A stretch of DNA of 64,000 bases from Dinoroseobacter sp049800835. GTDB taxonomy: Bacteria; Pseudomonadota; Alphaproteobacteria; Rhodobacterales; Rhodobacteraceae. The notes beneath the pieces were generated by a model. That model did no database searches and was not told the DNA's origin. It worked only from the letters and a program-made list of their open reading frames with translations. The translations under genes and the position numbers were made by a program. The stretch is from assembly GCF_049800835.1 (NCBI RefSeq), contig NZ_JBNAFU010000006.1, positions 1 through 64,000 of the forward strand. Direction: 5' to 3'. This document shows positions 43,637 to 53,764 of this stretch, in pieces. The number at the start of each line of letters is the position of its first letter. Position 1 is the first letter of the stretch.

Positions 43637-44617
43637 TCAGCCTCCGGTCATGGCGGACGCGACAGCCACGTAGATCGGGATGCCAAGCGTCAGGTTGAAT
43701 GGGAAGGTAACCCCGAGCGACAGGGTCAGATAAATCGATGGGTTCGCCTCGGGCAGGGCCACGCGCATCGCCGCCGGCACCGCGATATAGGAGGCGGAGG
43801 CCGAGAGCGTCATGAACAACACCACCCCGCCTGTCGACAGGCCGAGCAACAGCCCGACCATCAGGCCAAAGCTCGCGCCGATCAGCGGCATGATCAGCCC
43901 GAAACCGAACACAGGCGCGGTCATCACGCCGCGCGCCTGCCGCAGCCCACGCCCCGCAACCAGACCCATATCCAGCAGGAACAGGCACAAAACCCCCTGG
44001 AATGGCGAGATGATGAAGGGCGCGATCTGCTCCAGCCCGTCCGCGCCGGTGATCCAGCCGATGGCAAAGGCCCCGACCAGCAGCACGATGGATCCGTTCA
44101 GCAAGATTTCCCGCCACAGCTCCGCATCCATCCGGCCCCCGCCCCCCGATGTGCGGCTGACAAGGAACAGCGCTGCCACGATGGCCGGCGCCTCCATCAC
44201 GGCGGCCACGGCCACCATGTACCCCTCGGACGCGATCCCTTGCCCGTTCAGGACCGAGGTCGCGGCCACAAACGTCACGATCGAGATGGAGCCGTAATGC
44301 GCCGCCACCGCCGCAGCATCGAGTGTGCTGAGTTTCGTCATCACCCGCAGCAGGCCAAAGGCCACGAACGGAATACAGAAAGACAGAACCGCCCCAGCCA
44401 GAAGCGCGCCGATCAGCGCCGCATCCAGCCCGTTCGCGGCCACCGCCGCCCCGCCCTTGAACCCGATGGCGAACAGCAGGTAGATCGACATCCCCTTCGC
44501 CACGGCCTCGGGCACGGTCAGTTCCGACCGCGCAAGGGCGGCCACCAGACCCAGCGCAAAACTCAGGATGATGGGCGAGCCGAGATTGTTCGCCGCCAGC
44601 GACAGGATGCCATCCAT
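43637..44617 (-). CDS. sbtA: sodium-dependent bicarbonate transporter SbtA
   Basis: This 326-residue inner-membrane protein has about ten hydrophobic segments in two inverted halves. Family blocks include FAIGFKGGAAVA near residue 50 and HYGSISIVTFVAATSVL near residue 105. It imports bicarbonate with sodium. The gene lies with a PII-like regulator and a carbonic anhydrase, so this is a small inorganic-carbon supply module, probably for anaplerotic carboxylation rather than autotrophy, since no RuBisCO gene is in view. Confidence 0.92.
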   Translation of the reverse strand: MDGILSLAANNLGSPIILSFALGLVAALARSELTVPEAVAKGMSIYLLFAIGFKGGAAVAANGLDAALIGALLAGAVLSFCIPFVAFGLLRVMTKLSTLDAAAVAAHYGSISIVTFVAATSVLNGQGIASEGYMVAVAAVMEAPAIVAALFLVSRTSGGGGRMDAELWREILLNGSIVLLVGAFAIGWITGADGLEQIAPFIISPFQGVLCLFLLDMGLVAGRGLRQARGVMTAPVFGFGLIMPLIGASFGLMVGLLLGLSTGGVVLFMTLSASASYIAVPAAMRVALPEANPSIYLTLSLGVTFPFNLTLGIPIYVAVASAMTGG

Positions 44618-44708
44618 GCGTCACGTCCCCCGTGAAACTGCCCCGCGTTTTCGCGGAAATTTCACGCGGTATAGGGCCGCCCCCGACCAATGGCCAGCCC
44701 ACCAAGGC

Positions 44709-45356
44709 TCAGACCGCCTCAAATTCCTTTTCGGGGCTGAGTTCGTAGAGCTTGCTCTCACCGATATCATTCCAGAGCCCGTGCAGCGTCAGGTCACCCC
44801 GTTCCACAGCCTCCCGGATGTAGGGAAACGTCATCAGGTTCTCGAGGCTGACCGCAATCCCCTCTTTCTCAAGGCGCTCGTTCGGCACCGCGTTCGCGCC
44901 GGGCTCTGTCACCCGTTCAAACCCGGGCCGCAGAATCTCCAGCCAGCGCCCGATGAAACTCTCGCGCTGCTCCAGTTCAGGCGCGTTGCCCGAACACATG
45001 TCGATACACCCGCGCACACCCCCGCAATCGGAATGGCCCATCACGATGATATGGGCGACTTTCAGATGCTTGACCGCGTATTCCAGCGCCGACGAGGTGC
45101 AGAAATGCTCCCCCTCGGGATTATAGGGCGGCACGAGGTTCGCGATGTTGCGGTGCACGAAAATCTCACCCGAGTCCGCGCCGAAAATATTCGGCAGGTG
45201 CACGCGGCTGTCGCAGCACGCCACCAGCATCGCGCGCGGGCGCTGCCCTTCCTCGGCCAATCGCTTGTACCAATACCGGTTCTCATCATGGGCGGTCGCA
45301 CGCCAGCCATGATAGCGCTGCGCCAGGTATCCGGGCAGCGGTTTCGCAAGGAGCAT
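44709..45356 (-). CDS. beta-class carbonic anhydrase
   Basis: This 215-residue zinc enzyme interconverts CO2 and bicarbonate. The metal ligands are visible as Cys in LVACCDSRVHLPNIF, His in VMGHSDCGGVRG and the following Cys; the Asp-Arg dyad is in CCDSR. It is cytoplasmic and lies directly upstream of sbtA on the same strand. GGAGAGG lies nine bases before the ATG. Confidence 0.94.
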   Translation of the reverse strand: MLLAKPLPGYLAQRYHGWRATAHDENRYWYKRLAEEGQRPRAMLVACCDSRVHLPNIFGADSGEIFVHRNIANLVPPYNPEGEHFCTSSALEYAVKHLKVAHIIVMGHSDCGGVRGCIDMCSGNAPELEQRESFIGRWLEILRPGFERVTEPGANAVPNERLEKEGIAVSLENLMTFPYIREAVERGDLTLHGLWNDIGESKLYELSPEKEFEAV

Positions 45357-45497
45357 TGGGGCCTCTCCTTCATGTTTCCTGTCCCTTCATAGCGCGGGTT
45401 TGCTGAAAATCCGATGGATTAAATCAGCGCGGGGAAAGGCGGCGTTCATTTTGGTGGGGCAGGGTGCGGCTCGTGGGCTAAAAAATACGAGGGTGCT

Positions 45498-45920
45498 ATG
45501 CGACAGGCAAACGCTGCGCAGCAATTTTACACATGCGGGCGCGATCAGGTGATCGTGCTGCAACCATCCGAGCCAATCGTGCTGGATCAGGACCGGGTCG
45601 TCGAGATGTTCGTCGATCTGGGTGAACTGGGCGCACAGCAAACCGTGTCCGCCACGTTGGAGGATATCCGGGCCCGTGTGGACCAGATGTCCGCCGAATA
45701 TGCGCAAGGCACGTGGCGGGGGCTGGTCGATCTGGCGACCGAGGTGTCGGCGCTGGCCGGGTCGATCGGCTTCATTTCCTGCAAGACCGTGGCGGAGTCC
45801 GTGATGACCTGTGCGGCGGACCGGCGGGCCAATGATGTGCCGTCGCTCATGGCGCGCCTGAACCGCGTATGTGCCATTCCGCGTGCGGACAACTGGGGCA
45901 TGCAGGGGCTGTCGGGCTGA
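45498..45920 (+). CDS. small helical protein, possibly a degenerate Hpt domain
   Basis: This 140-residue soluble protein has no recognised family. The helical core from about residue 72 (WRGLVDLATEVSALAGSIGF) has the spacing of a histidine phosphotransfer domain (AHxLKG), but the phosphorylatable His is absent. It opens with a beta-like stretch (QVIVLQPSEPIVLDQDRVVE). I regard the Hpt link as inference only. The ATG at 45498 follows GAGGGTGCT. Confidence 0.6.
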   Translation: MRQANAAQQFYTCGRDQVIVLQPSEPIVLDQDRVVEMFVDLGELGAQQTVSATLEDIRARVDQMSAEYAQGTWRGLVDLATEVSALAGSIGFISCKTVAESVMTCAADRRANDVPSLMARLNRVCAIPRADNWGMQGLSG

Positions 45921-45929
45921 TCTGACATC

Positions 45930-45967
45930 GCCCCGGTGTGCAGGGTTGGGCTTGCAGGAACCGGGGC
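45930..45967. repeat. inverted repeat upstream of the aminopeptidase gene
   Basis: GCCCCGGT and ACCGGGGC form a perfect eight-base dyad around a 22-base loop, ending 38 bases before the aminopeptidase ATG. No T tract follows, so it may be an operator or a leader structure rather than a terminator. Confidence 0.4.
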
Positions 45968-46005
45968 AACATCTACTCTGGCGGCACGTCAATTTCGGAG
46001 CCGCC

Positions 46006-47391
46006 ATGACATCCCTGACCTTTGCAGACGCTGATACCCCCGCCATTCCCGTGCACGTGGTGCCGGAGGCGGGGCTGGAGGCATGGCAAGCAGATGCGCC
46101 AGCGGCCTGGGTCACTCTGTCAGAGGCGCAGGGATTTTCCGGGAAACTGGGGCAAACCCTGATCCTGCCTGGGCAGGACGGCGCGATCGACGCTGTTCTT
46201 GCGGGCTACGGCACGGAGGCTGCGCGCGCGCGCAAGCGGTTCGCGTTGGCGTCGGTCGCGGCCAAGCTTCCTGCGGGCACGTACCGGTTGGCCGGGCTCG
46301 ACGAAGTCGCAACGCTGGCAGAGGAAAGCCTGGGCTGGTTGCTGTCGGGTTACAAGTTCACGCGGTATGCGGGCAAACCGGCGGATGGCGCGCTGTTGCA
46401 GGCCGACCCGCGCCTTGACGCGCCCCGGCTTGAGGCGATCGCGGCGGGCGAAGTGCTCACCCGCGATCTGATCAACACGCCCGCCAACGACATGGGCCCA
46501 GAAGAGCTTGAAGCTGCCGCGCAAACCCTCGCGGATCGCACCGGGGCAACGTGTCACGTGATCCGCGATGGTGATCTTCTGGCCGAAAACCTGCCGCTGA
46601 TCCACACGGTCGGGCGCGCCTCCCCGCGCCGCCCCCGGCTGATCGACCTGCGCTGGGGCGGAACGGGTCCGAAGCTGACGCTGGTGGGCAAGGGGGTGTG
46701 TTTCGACACCGGCGGGCTCAACCTCAAACCTGGCGGGTCGATGGCGTTGATGAAAAAGGACATGGGCGGGTCCGCAACGGTGCTGGGGCTGGCGCAGATG
46801 ATCGTGGACACCAAACTGCCCGTACAGTTGCGCGTGCTCATCCCGGCGGTGGAAAACGCGGTCAGCGGCGCAGCCTTTCGGCCCGGCGATGTGCTGACGG
46901 CCCGCAACGGCCTGACGGTCGAGATTAACAACACCGACGCCGAAGGCCGCCTTGTGCTGGCCGATGCGTTGGCGCTCGCCGCCGAGGATGCGCCGGACCT
47001 GATCGTCTCAATGGCCACGCTGACCGGGGCCGCGCGGGTGGCCGTTGGCCCTGACCTTGCGCCGTACTACACCACCGATCCTGCCCATGCCGCAGCCCTG
47101 TCCGCGGCTGCGCACGACGTGCGCGACCCGGTCTGGCAACTCCCCTTCCACGCGCCCTATGAGGATATGATCGAACCCGGCATCGCCGATCTCGACAATG
47201 CCCCCTCGGGCGGGTTTGCAGGCTCGATCACCGCCGCGCTGTTCCTGCGCAGGTTCACCGGCGGGCTGGGCTACATGCATTTCGACATCTACGGCTGGCA
47301 ACCCAGCGCCGCACCCGCGCGGCCCAAAGGCGGCGTGGGGCAGGGGGCCCGTGCACTGCTCGCCGCCTTGCCGAAAATCCTGAACCTGTGA
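46006..47391 (+). CDS. M17 leucyl aminopeptidase family protein
   Basis: This cytoplasmic zinc/manganese exopeptidase of 461 residues has the hallmark blocks GKGVCFDTGGLNLKP near residue 233, MKKDMGGSATVLG, and NNTDAEGRLVLADAL near residue 311, which hold the metal ligands and the catalytic Lys and Arg. It is close to PepB-like enzymes. The ATG at 46006 is preferred because the N-terminus then matches the family. It overlaps the NlpC/P60 gene by four bases (GTGA). Confidence 0.94.
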   Translation: MTSLTFADADTPAIPVHVVPEAGLEAWQADAPAAWVTLSEAQGFSGKLGQTLILPGQDGAIDAVLAGYGTEAARARKRFALASVAAKLPAGTYRLAGLDEVATLAEESLGWLLSGYKFTRYAGKPADGALLQADPRLDAPRLEAIAAGEVLTRDLINTPANDMGPEELEAAAQTLADRTGATCHVIRDGDLLAENLPLIHTVGRASPRRPRLIDLRWGGTGPKLTLVGKGVCFDTGGLNLKPGGSMALMKKDMGGSATVLGLAQMIVDTKLPVQLRVLIPAVENAVSGAAFRPGDVLTARNGLTVEINNTDAEGRLVLADALALAAEDAPDLIVSMATLTGAARVAVGPDLAPYYTTDPAHAAALSAAAHDVRDPVWQLPFHAPYEDMIEPGIADLDNAPSGGFAGSITAALFLRRFTGGLGYMHFDIYGWQPSAAPARPKGGVGQGARALLAALPKILNL

Positions 47392-48212
47392 CCCGTGATC
47401 GGCGCCTCTGGCCCTGCAACGGGCGGGTCGCGCTGGACAGCCTGCGCGGGCAGGTGGACGCTGACATGTTCGTTCCCGGCACACCGGCCATGGTGGAGGT
47501 TGCAGAGGTTCCGCTCTGGCGCACGCCCGAAGGCGGTGTCGACAAGGTGCTGCTCCACGGGGAATCCGTCACGGTGATCGAGGACGCACCCATCGCCTTT
47601 GTCCGTTCGGACTGGGATGGGTATGTCGGCTATGTGCCCGAGATCGCACTTGCCCGCGCCGTGCAGGCCACGCACCGGATCACCGCGCCTGCCAGCCATA
47701 TCTACACCGCACCTGATATCAAATCTCCCCCACGCATGGCGCTGTCACTGGGGGCGGAGCTGGCAGTCACGGCCACGACAGGCCGCTTTGCGGAAACCCG
47801 TGACGGCTTTGTTCCGACCCGGCACATCACGCCCGTGGACCGCAGCGTTCCAGCCCCGGAGACGCTGCGCGCGCTGATCGGCACACCCTATCTCTGGGGC
47901 GGCAACAGTTATCTGGGCATTGATTGTTCGGGGCTCGTGCAACTGGCTTTTCGCCTTGCGGGCATCGCCTGCCCGCGTGACAGCGACCAGCAGGAGGCGG
48001 CGTTCCCCGCCACGCAATCCGACCCGCGGGCGGGCGATCTGATATTCTGGCGCGGACATGTCGGGATCATGCTGACCGACACCGACCTGATCCACGCGAA
48101 CGCATATCACATGGCCGTCGCCGTGGAGCCGCTGTCCCAGGCCCGCGCGCGTATCGCTGCAGGGGAATTCGGTCAGGTCACGTCGATCCGACGCATTCCG
48201 GGGTTTTTCTAG
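47388..48212 (+). CDS. NlpC/P60 family peptidoglycan endopeptidase
   Basis: This 274-residue protein has SH3-like segments at about residues 35-150 and a C-terminal NlpC/P60 domain. The catalytic Cys lies in GIDCSGLVQLAF near residue 182, His in WRGHVGIML near 226 and a third polar residue in LIHANAYH. The family cuts gamma-D-Glu-diaminopimelate bonds. No signal peptide is visible, so it may process muropeptides inside the cell, together with the aminopeptidase encoded just upstream. The start is GTG 47388. Confidence 0.9.
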   Translation: MTRDRRLWPCNGRVALDSLRGQVDADMFVPGTPAMVEVAEVPLWRTPEGGVDKVLLHGESVTVIEDAPIAFVRSDWDGYVGYVPEIALARAVQATHRITAPASHIYTAPDIKSPPRMALSLGAELAVTATTGRFAETRDGFVPTRHITPVDRSVPAPETLRALIGTPYLWGGNSYLGIDCSGLVQLAFRLAGIACPRDSDQQEAAFPATQSDPRAGDLIFWRGHVGIMLTDTDLIHANAYHMAVAVEPLSQARARIAAGEFGQVTSIRRIPGFF

Positions 48213-48556
48213 TCCACCGACCGGATGAGCTTTTTCTCAAGCACGCGCAGCACGGTGCGCAGATCATGCCCGCGCTTCAGAACACGCCCATCCATGCTGA
48301 TCACTGCATATTGCCCCTGCTTGTTCGCGAGCTTGGGCCGTTTCTCTATCCGATACAGCGGGTTTTCCGCCGTGCGCCGAAACACCGAGAACACCGCGAC
48401 CTCCCGCAGGCTGGAGATCCCGTAGTCCCGCCACTCGCCTGCCGCCACCATCCGCCCGTAAAGGGACAGAATCACCCCAAGCTCCTTGCGGTGAAAGGAA
48501 ATCTGGTCAGGCGGCGGGGCGGGGCGCGTAAACGGGATAGGGGTCTGGATAACCAT
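48209..48556 (-). CDS. DUF2794 domain-containing protein
   Basis: This 115-residue protein of unknown function is conserved in alphaproteobacteria. It matches DUF2794 by ISFHRKELGVILSLYGRMVAAGEWRDYGI and by the tail GHDLRTVLRVLEKKL. The start is placed at ATG 48556, the usual family start. The longer open frame up to 48676 is not family-like. The gene converges on the NlpC/P60 gene with a four-base overlap of stops. Confidence 0.88.
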   Translation of the reverse strand: MVIQTPIPFTRPAPPPDQISFHRKELGVILSLYGRMVAAGEWRDYGISSLREVAVFSVFRRTAENPLYRIEKRPKLANKQGQYAVISMDGRVLKRGHDLRTVLRVLEKKLIRSVD

Positions 48557-48855
48557 GGCAATGATGGTGGGCCTATCCGGGTGATAAATCAAGGTTCCGC
48601 AGCATTCGGAAACAATGCCCAGAAATTGCCGTAAAAAGACCCTTGGCCAGCCCCCGTCTGCCCCAGCCTCCGCCACGGTGGACCAGCATATTCAACTTAT
48701 CGGAGCAGCGATGCTCCACCCCCCGGGGCCGGTGTTCTTTCATAGCCCCCACCCAGCACATCACCTCGGGGGAGGTTATTCACTGTAAGGCGCCTCGCTC
48801 CAACCAGCGGGGCGTCTTGCCATTCAGGGGGCGTCGACAGGGTTCGGTTTGCGCC
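48557..48855. other. intergenic region with strong hairpins, possible structured RNA
   Basis: About 300 bases lie between DUF2794 and paaX without a supportable protein. Two hairpins stand out: GGAGCA with TGCTCC around a GCGA loop at 48702-48717, and a 13-base-pair stem AAGGCGCCTCGCT/AGCGGGGCGTCTT around CCAACC at 48787-48818. No T tract follows in either direction. The latter could be a weak terminator of paaX, or the region could encode a small RNA. Confidence 0.45.
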
Positions 48856-49656
48856 TCAGACCCGTCCGAACCGCGGCGGGGAAACGGTCTTGAAGGGCAC
48901 CATCGGGTCCAACCCGTCCGCCGCACTGTCCAGCCAGGCCTCCGACGCCGGAAACAAGGCCGCATAGGCCGCCGCCACCTCTGCGCGCGGGTCGGTTCCC
49001 GGCAGAGGCTGGGGAAACCGCAGCGCATAGCGCCGCCACCGATGCATCAGCAGTACGCGCGCGGCCATCGCCTCCAGCGGGGTCAGGTCGACCGCCTGTT
49101 CCGGTGGCAAAACGGCCAGATCCCTGACCAGCAGATCACGCGCCTGCCGATGTTCCGGCGACAGGATCGCGTCGGGCAGGGGGCGGGACGGCGTGTCCTG
49201 CAAATAGCCCGTTGTTGCAGGGGGCGAGGGGGCCTGCATCACGGGCGCCAGCCACGCGGCGGGCCCGATCTGCAGTGCGTGCCCGTTCGGGGCCGCACCA
49301 AGATGCAGCGCCCAGGTGTCAGAGGTTTCAGGGGGGGCGTAAATACGGTCCATCGCCTTCAGCGTTTCAGCGAGGGCGCGGTCCGACAGGTTATACAGGC
49401 TCGCGCGTCCGATCCTGCGCCGCGTGACCCAACCATCGCGTCCCAGCCGCGACAACGCGGTGCGCGTCGTGCCCGCCTCCACCCCGATACGCGCCATCAG
49501 AACCTGCAGGCGTGCCAAGGGCAACTCTCCGCCCCGTGGCACGATCGCATCCCCGAACACGGTGACGATCATCGACCAGACACGCGGTCGGCGGCCCTCG
49601 TGCAGGGTGGCGATCAGTGGGGCAAGCGGGTCGGGCTCAGCCGGTCGGTCGGTCAT
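48856..49656 (-). CDS. paaX: PaaX family transcriptional repressor of phenylacetate degradation
   Basis: PaaX represses paa genes and is released by phenylacetyl-CoA. The 266-residue protein has an N-terminal winged helix (about 20-95; MIVTVFGDAIVPRGGELPLARL, then TRTALSRLGRDGWV) and the PaaX C-terminal domain with DLTPLEAMAARVLLMHRWRR. Its first 20 bases lie inside the end of paaZ, so paaZ and paaX are co-transcribed. It probably acts on the paaZ/paaI divergent promoter and on the distant paaBCDE operon. Confidence 0.93.
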   Translation of the reverse strand: MTDRPAEPDPLAPLIATLHEGRRPRVWSMIVTVFGDAIVPRGGELPLARLQVLMARIGVEAGTTRTALSRLGRDGWVTRRRIGRASLYNLSDRALAETLKAMDRIYAPPETSDTWALHLGAAPNGHALQIGPAAWLAPVMQAPSPPATTGYLQDTPSRPLPDAILSPEHRQARDLLVRDLAVLPPEQAVDLTPLEAMAARVLLMHRWRRYALRFPQPLPGTDPRAEVAAAYAALFPASEAWLDSAADGLDPMVPFKTVSPPRFGRV

Positions 49657-51667
49657 AGGCTACCATCGTCAAAAGCTCGTAGGTCGCAACCTCCGCGTCC
49701 TTGTGATTGACCAGAGTCACGTGCCAGCGCACCTCACCGTACTCCTCGGTCCGGCGGGTCTTGCGGCGCGCCACCAGCCGCACGCGGATGCGGTCTCCGG
49801 GGCTGACGGGTTGCTGGAAACTCAGCCCGTTCAGCCCGGTATTGGCCAGAACCGGCCCCGGGTCCGGTTGCACGAACAGCCCGGCGGCAAAAGACAGCAG
49901 CAAGTATCCATGCGCCACGCGGCCCGGAAAGAACGGGTTTGCCTGCGCGGCGTCCTCGTCCATGTGCGCGTAAAACGTATCGCCGGTGAAATGGGCGAAG
50001 GTCTCGATATCCGCAAGCGTCACCTCGCGCGGGTCGGTCCACAGGGTGTGGCCGATCTCGACCTCCGTGAAGGTCAGCTGGAAAGGATGTGCCGGAGGGT
50101 CCAGTTCCACCGCGCCGGGCACCCATTGGCCCGTGACCCCGGTCAGAATCTCTGGGCTGCCCTGCACGGCCACGCGCTGCATGTAATGCAGCACGCCACG
50201 GACGCCGCCCATCTCCTCGCCGCCGCCCGCGCGCCCCGGTCCGCCATGGGTCATGTGCGGCAACGGCGACCCATGGCCCGTCGCCTCCGCCGCGCTGTCG
50301 CGGTTGTTGATGTAGATCCGCCCGTGCCATGCGCCGATCTCCTGCACCACATGGGCGGCCACGTCCCGGTCATGGGTGAAGACCGACGCCACGAGCGAGC
50401 CGGCCCCGCGATTGGCCAGCGCGCAGGCATGGGGTAGATCGCGATAGGGCAACAGGGTGGAGACCGGGCCAAACGCCTCCGTCGCGTGGACATGGCGCGC
50501 GGCATCCGGATCATCGCAGGCAAAGAGCATGGGCGGCACAAACGCCCCGGCCTCCGGGTCTGCACCAAGGCAGTCAAACGCCGTCGCATCGCCGTGGACC
50601 GCGCGCGCCTCGGACCCGATCAACGCGGCCTTCTCCAACACGTCACGCCGCTGCGCGTCCGAGACGAGCGCGCCCATCGTCACCCCCTCAACCTCCGGGT
50701 CGCCGATCCGCACTTTGGCGAGCTTGGCGCTCAGCGCCTCGCCCACCGGGCCCAGCAGCCCTTCGGGCACGATCAGCCGCCGGGTTGCGGTGCATTTCTG
50801 ACCGGCTTTCGTGGTGATTTCCCGCGCGGCCTCCTTGATGAACAGGTCAAACTCCGCGCTGCCCAGGCCCGCGTCCGGCCCAAGAACGGACGCGTTCAGA
50901 CTGTCCTGCTCCGCAATAAACCGCGCGCCTGCGCCGACCTGCCCGCGCAGCAGCGCGGCCGTCGCGGCAGAACCGGTAAAACTCACCACGTCCTGTGGGC
51001 CCAGCCGGTCCAGCAGGTCGCCCGTGTCCCCCAGCACCAGCTGCAGCGCCCCCTCCGGCAGCAGGCCCGACCGCAGGATCAACCGCACTGCGGCTTCGGC
51101 CAGATACGCCGTGGTGGTGGCAGGTTTCACGATGCACGGGACACCCGCCAGCATCGCAGGCGCCAGCTTTTCCAGCATCCCCCAGACCGGGAAGTTGAAC
51201 GCATTGATCTGCACCGCCACCCCCCGCAGCGGCACCGCGACGTGCTGGCCCAGAAACGTGCCATTGCGACTGAGTTGTTCCGTGGCTCCGTCGAGGTAGA
51301 CATGCCCCTCCGGCATCTCCCGCCGCCCCTTGGAGGCAAAGACAAACACCGTCCCGATCCCGCCGTCGATGTCGATCCAGCCATCCTTGCGGGTCGCGCC
51401 GGACCACGGGTTTAGCGCATAGAGCGTCTCTTTCTCGGCGTCCAGAAACTGCGCCAATGCCTTGAGCATCCGCGCGCGCTGGTGGAAGTCCATGGCGCGC
51501 AGGGCCGGGCCGCCCACCTCGCGCGCGTGGCGCAACACAGCTTCTGCCTCCCAGCCTGCGCCGCCTGCGCGGGCCACGGCCACGCCAGTGACCGCAGATC
51601 GGATCTGACGGGCCGCTGCGCCCGGGCCAATCCACTGCCCCTCCAGATAACTCGCAAGATCCAGCAT
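49637..51667 (-). CDS. paaZ: bifunctional oxepin-CoA hydrolase / 3-oxo-5,6-dehydrosuberyl-CoA semialdehyde dehydrogenase PaaZ
   Basis: PaaZ opens the oxepin-CoA ring and oxidises the resulting aldehyde. The 676-residue protein has an N-terminal aldehyde dehydrogenase domain (about 1-510; INAFNFPVWGMLEKLAPAML, catalytic Cys in AGQKCTATRR) and a C-terminal MaoC-like hydratase domain (about 545-676; FTGDTFYAHMDED, GRVAHGYLL). It starts at ATG 51667 with GAAGGGAAGG upstream; longer frames are not family-like. It is divergent from paaI across about 106 bases. Confidence 0.95.
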   Translation of the reverse strand: MLDLASYLEGQWIGPGAAARQIRSAVTGVAVARAGGAGWEAEAVLRHAREVGGPALRAMDFHQRARMLKALAQFLDAEKETLYALNPWSGATRKDGWIDIDGGIGTVFVFASKGRREMPEGHVYLDGATEQLSRNGTFLGQHVAVPLRGVAVQINAFNFPVWGMLEKLAPAMLAGVPCIVKPATTTAYLAEAAVRLILRSGLLPEGALQLVLGDTGDLLDRLGPQDVVSFTGSAATAALLRGQVGAGARFIAEQDSLNASVLGPDAGLGSAEFDLFIKEAAREITTKAGQKCTATRRLIVPEGLLGPVGEALSAKLAKVRIGDPEVEGVTMGALVSDAQRRDVLEKAALIGSEARAVHGDATAFDCLGADPEAGAFVPPMLFACDDPDAARHVHATEAFGPVSTLLPYRDLPHACALANRGAGSLVASVFTHDRDVAAHVVQEIGAWHGRIYINNRDSAAEATGHGSPLPHMTHGGPGRAGGGEEMGGVRGVLHYMQRVAVQGSPEILTGVTGQWVPGAVELDPPAHPFQLTFTEVEIGHTLWTDPREVTLADIETFAHFTGDTFYAHMDEDAAQANPFFPGRVAHGYLLLSFAAGLFVQPDPGPVLANTGLNGLSFQQPVSPGDRIRVRLVARRKTRRTEEYGEVRWHVTLVNHKDAEVATYELLTMVAYDRPTG

Positions 51668-51773
51668 GTCCTTCCCTTCGGGCCACAGCCTAGGGGGCCG
51701 GTGCCGCCCGATGCAACCGGCTTGACCCGCGTGGCGCTCTGTCCCACGCTGCCCCCGACCTTGGGGAGAGGCC

Positions 51774-52205
51774 ATGAAACCACAGGACAGAGCAGAAGCC
51801 AGCGCCGCCGCCCTGCTTGCGGAGGACGCAGCCAGCCGCAGCCTCGGGATCACGCTCGAACACGTGGCCCCGGGGTTTGCCGCGATGACCATGCGGGTGG
51901 AAGACTGGCTTCTGAATGGCCACGGCATCTGCCATGGCGGATTCGTCTTCACGCTCGCTGACACCGCCTTCGCGGTGGCCTGCAACTCCTACAACCGCCG
52001 CGTCGTCGCCCAGCACAACGTGATCACCTACCTTGCCCCGGGCCTGCGCGGCACCACCCTGCGCGCCGAAGCGATAGAGATTTCGCGCACGGGCCGCTCC
52101 GGCCTCTACGATGTCAGCGTCTGGGATGGCCAAACCAAGATCGCCGAGTTTCGCGGTGCTTCCCGCGAGGTCTCGGGCCGTCATTTCAACGAGGCGGAGG
52201 GGTAG
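51774..52205 (+). CDS. paaI: hydroxyphenylacetyl-CoA thioesterase PaaI
   Basis: PaaI is a hot-dog-fold thioesterase that frees CoA from dead-end phenylacetate intermediates. The 143-residue protein has the motif NGHGICHGGFVFTLADTAFA near residue 43 with the catalytic Asp, and a typical AEAIEISRTGRSGLYDV strand. The stop directly abuts the paaK ATG, so the pair is one transcript. Confidence 0.95.
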   Translation: MKPQDRAEASAAALLAEDAASRSLGITLEHVAPGFAAMTMRVEDWLLNGHGICHGGFVFTLADTAFAVACNSYNRRVVAQHNVITYLAPGLRGTTLRAEAIEISRTGRSGLYDVSVWDGQTKIAEFRGASREVSGRHFNEAEG

Positions 52206-53507
<1,302 letters not shown>

Positions 53508-53584
53508 ACTACAAGGGCGCAAGCCCCTTTCGCTCGCTCAAAAGGCCTCAGCATCCCCGCCATTCGGCCCTGAGATTAAGTGAC

Positions 53585-53619
53585 AATGAGCATCAGTTCT
53601 TCGAGAAGCGCTCATTTTT
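53585..53619 (+). terminator. likely terminator of paaIK
   Basis: AATGAGC pairs with GCTCATT around an inner hairpin TTCT-TCG-AGAA, and T residues run to 53619. It lies about 77 bases after paaK and before the LuxR-type gene. Confidence 0.55.
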
Positions 53620-53764
53620 GACACGCGAAACTCATTCGCTAGACTGGACGCTTAGGTCTTTGTTGGTCGAGATGCGCGTGAGGCGCTTTTTTTACCGATC
53701 AGGATGTGTGCCAACTTGGCGGTACAGCTGTGTGGCAAGGCTGAGAATAACGGATCGGTAAATT

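Noticed and set aside
48581..48790. SRP RNA, 6S RNA or tmRNA between DUF2794 and paaX
   Set aside because: The conserved GGAAGGAAGCAGC-type core of SRP RNA and the tmRNA ends were not found; only generic hairpins are visible.
53513..53528. AAGGGCGCAAGCCCCTT hairpin right after paaK as terminator
   Set aside because: The stem carries a bulge and no T tract follows; the hairpin at 53585-53619 is a better candidate.
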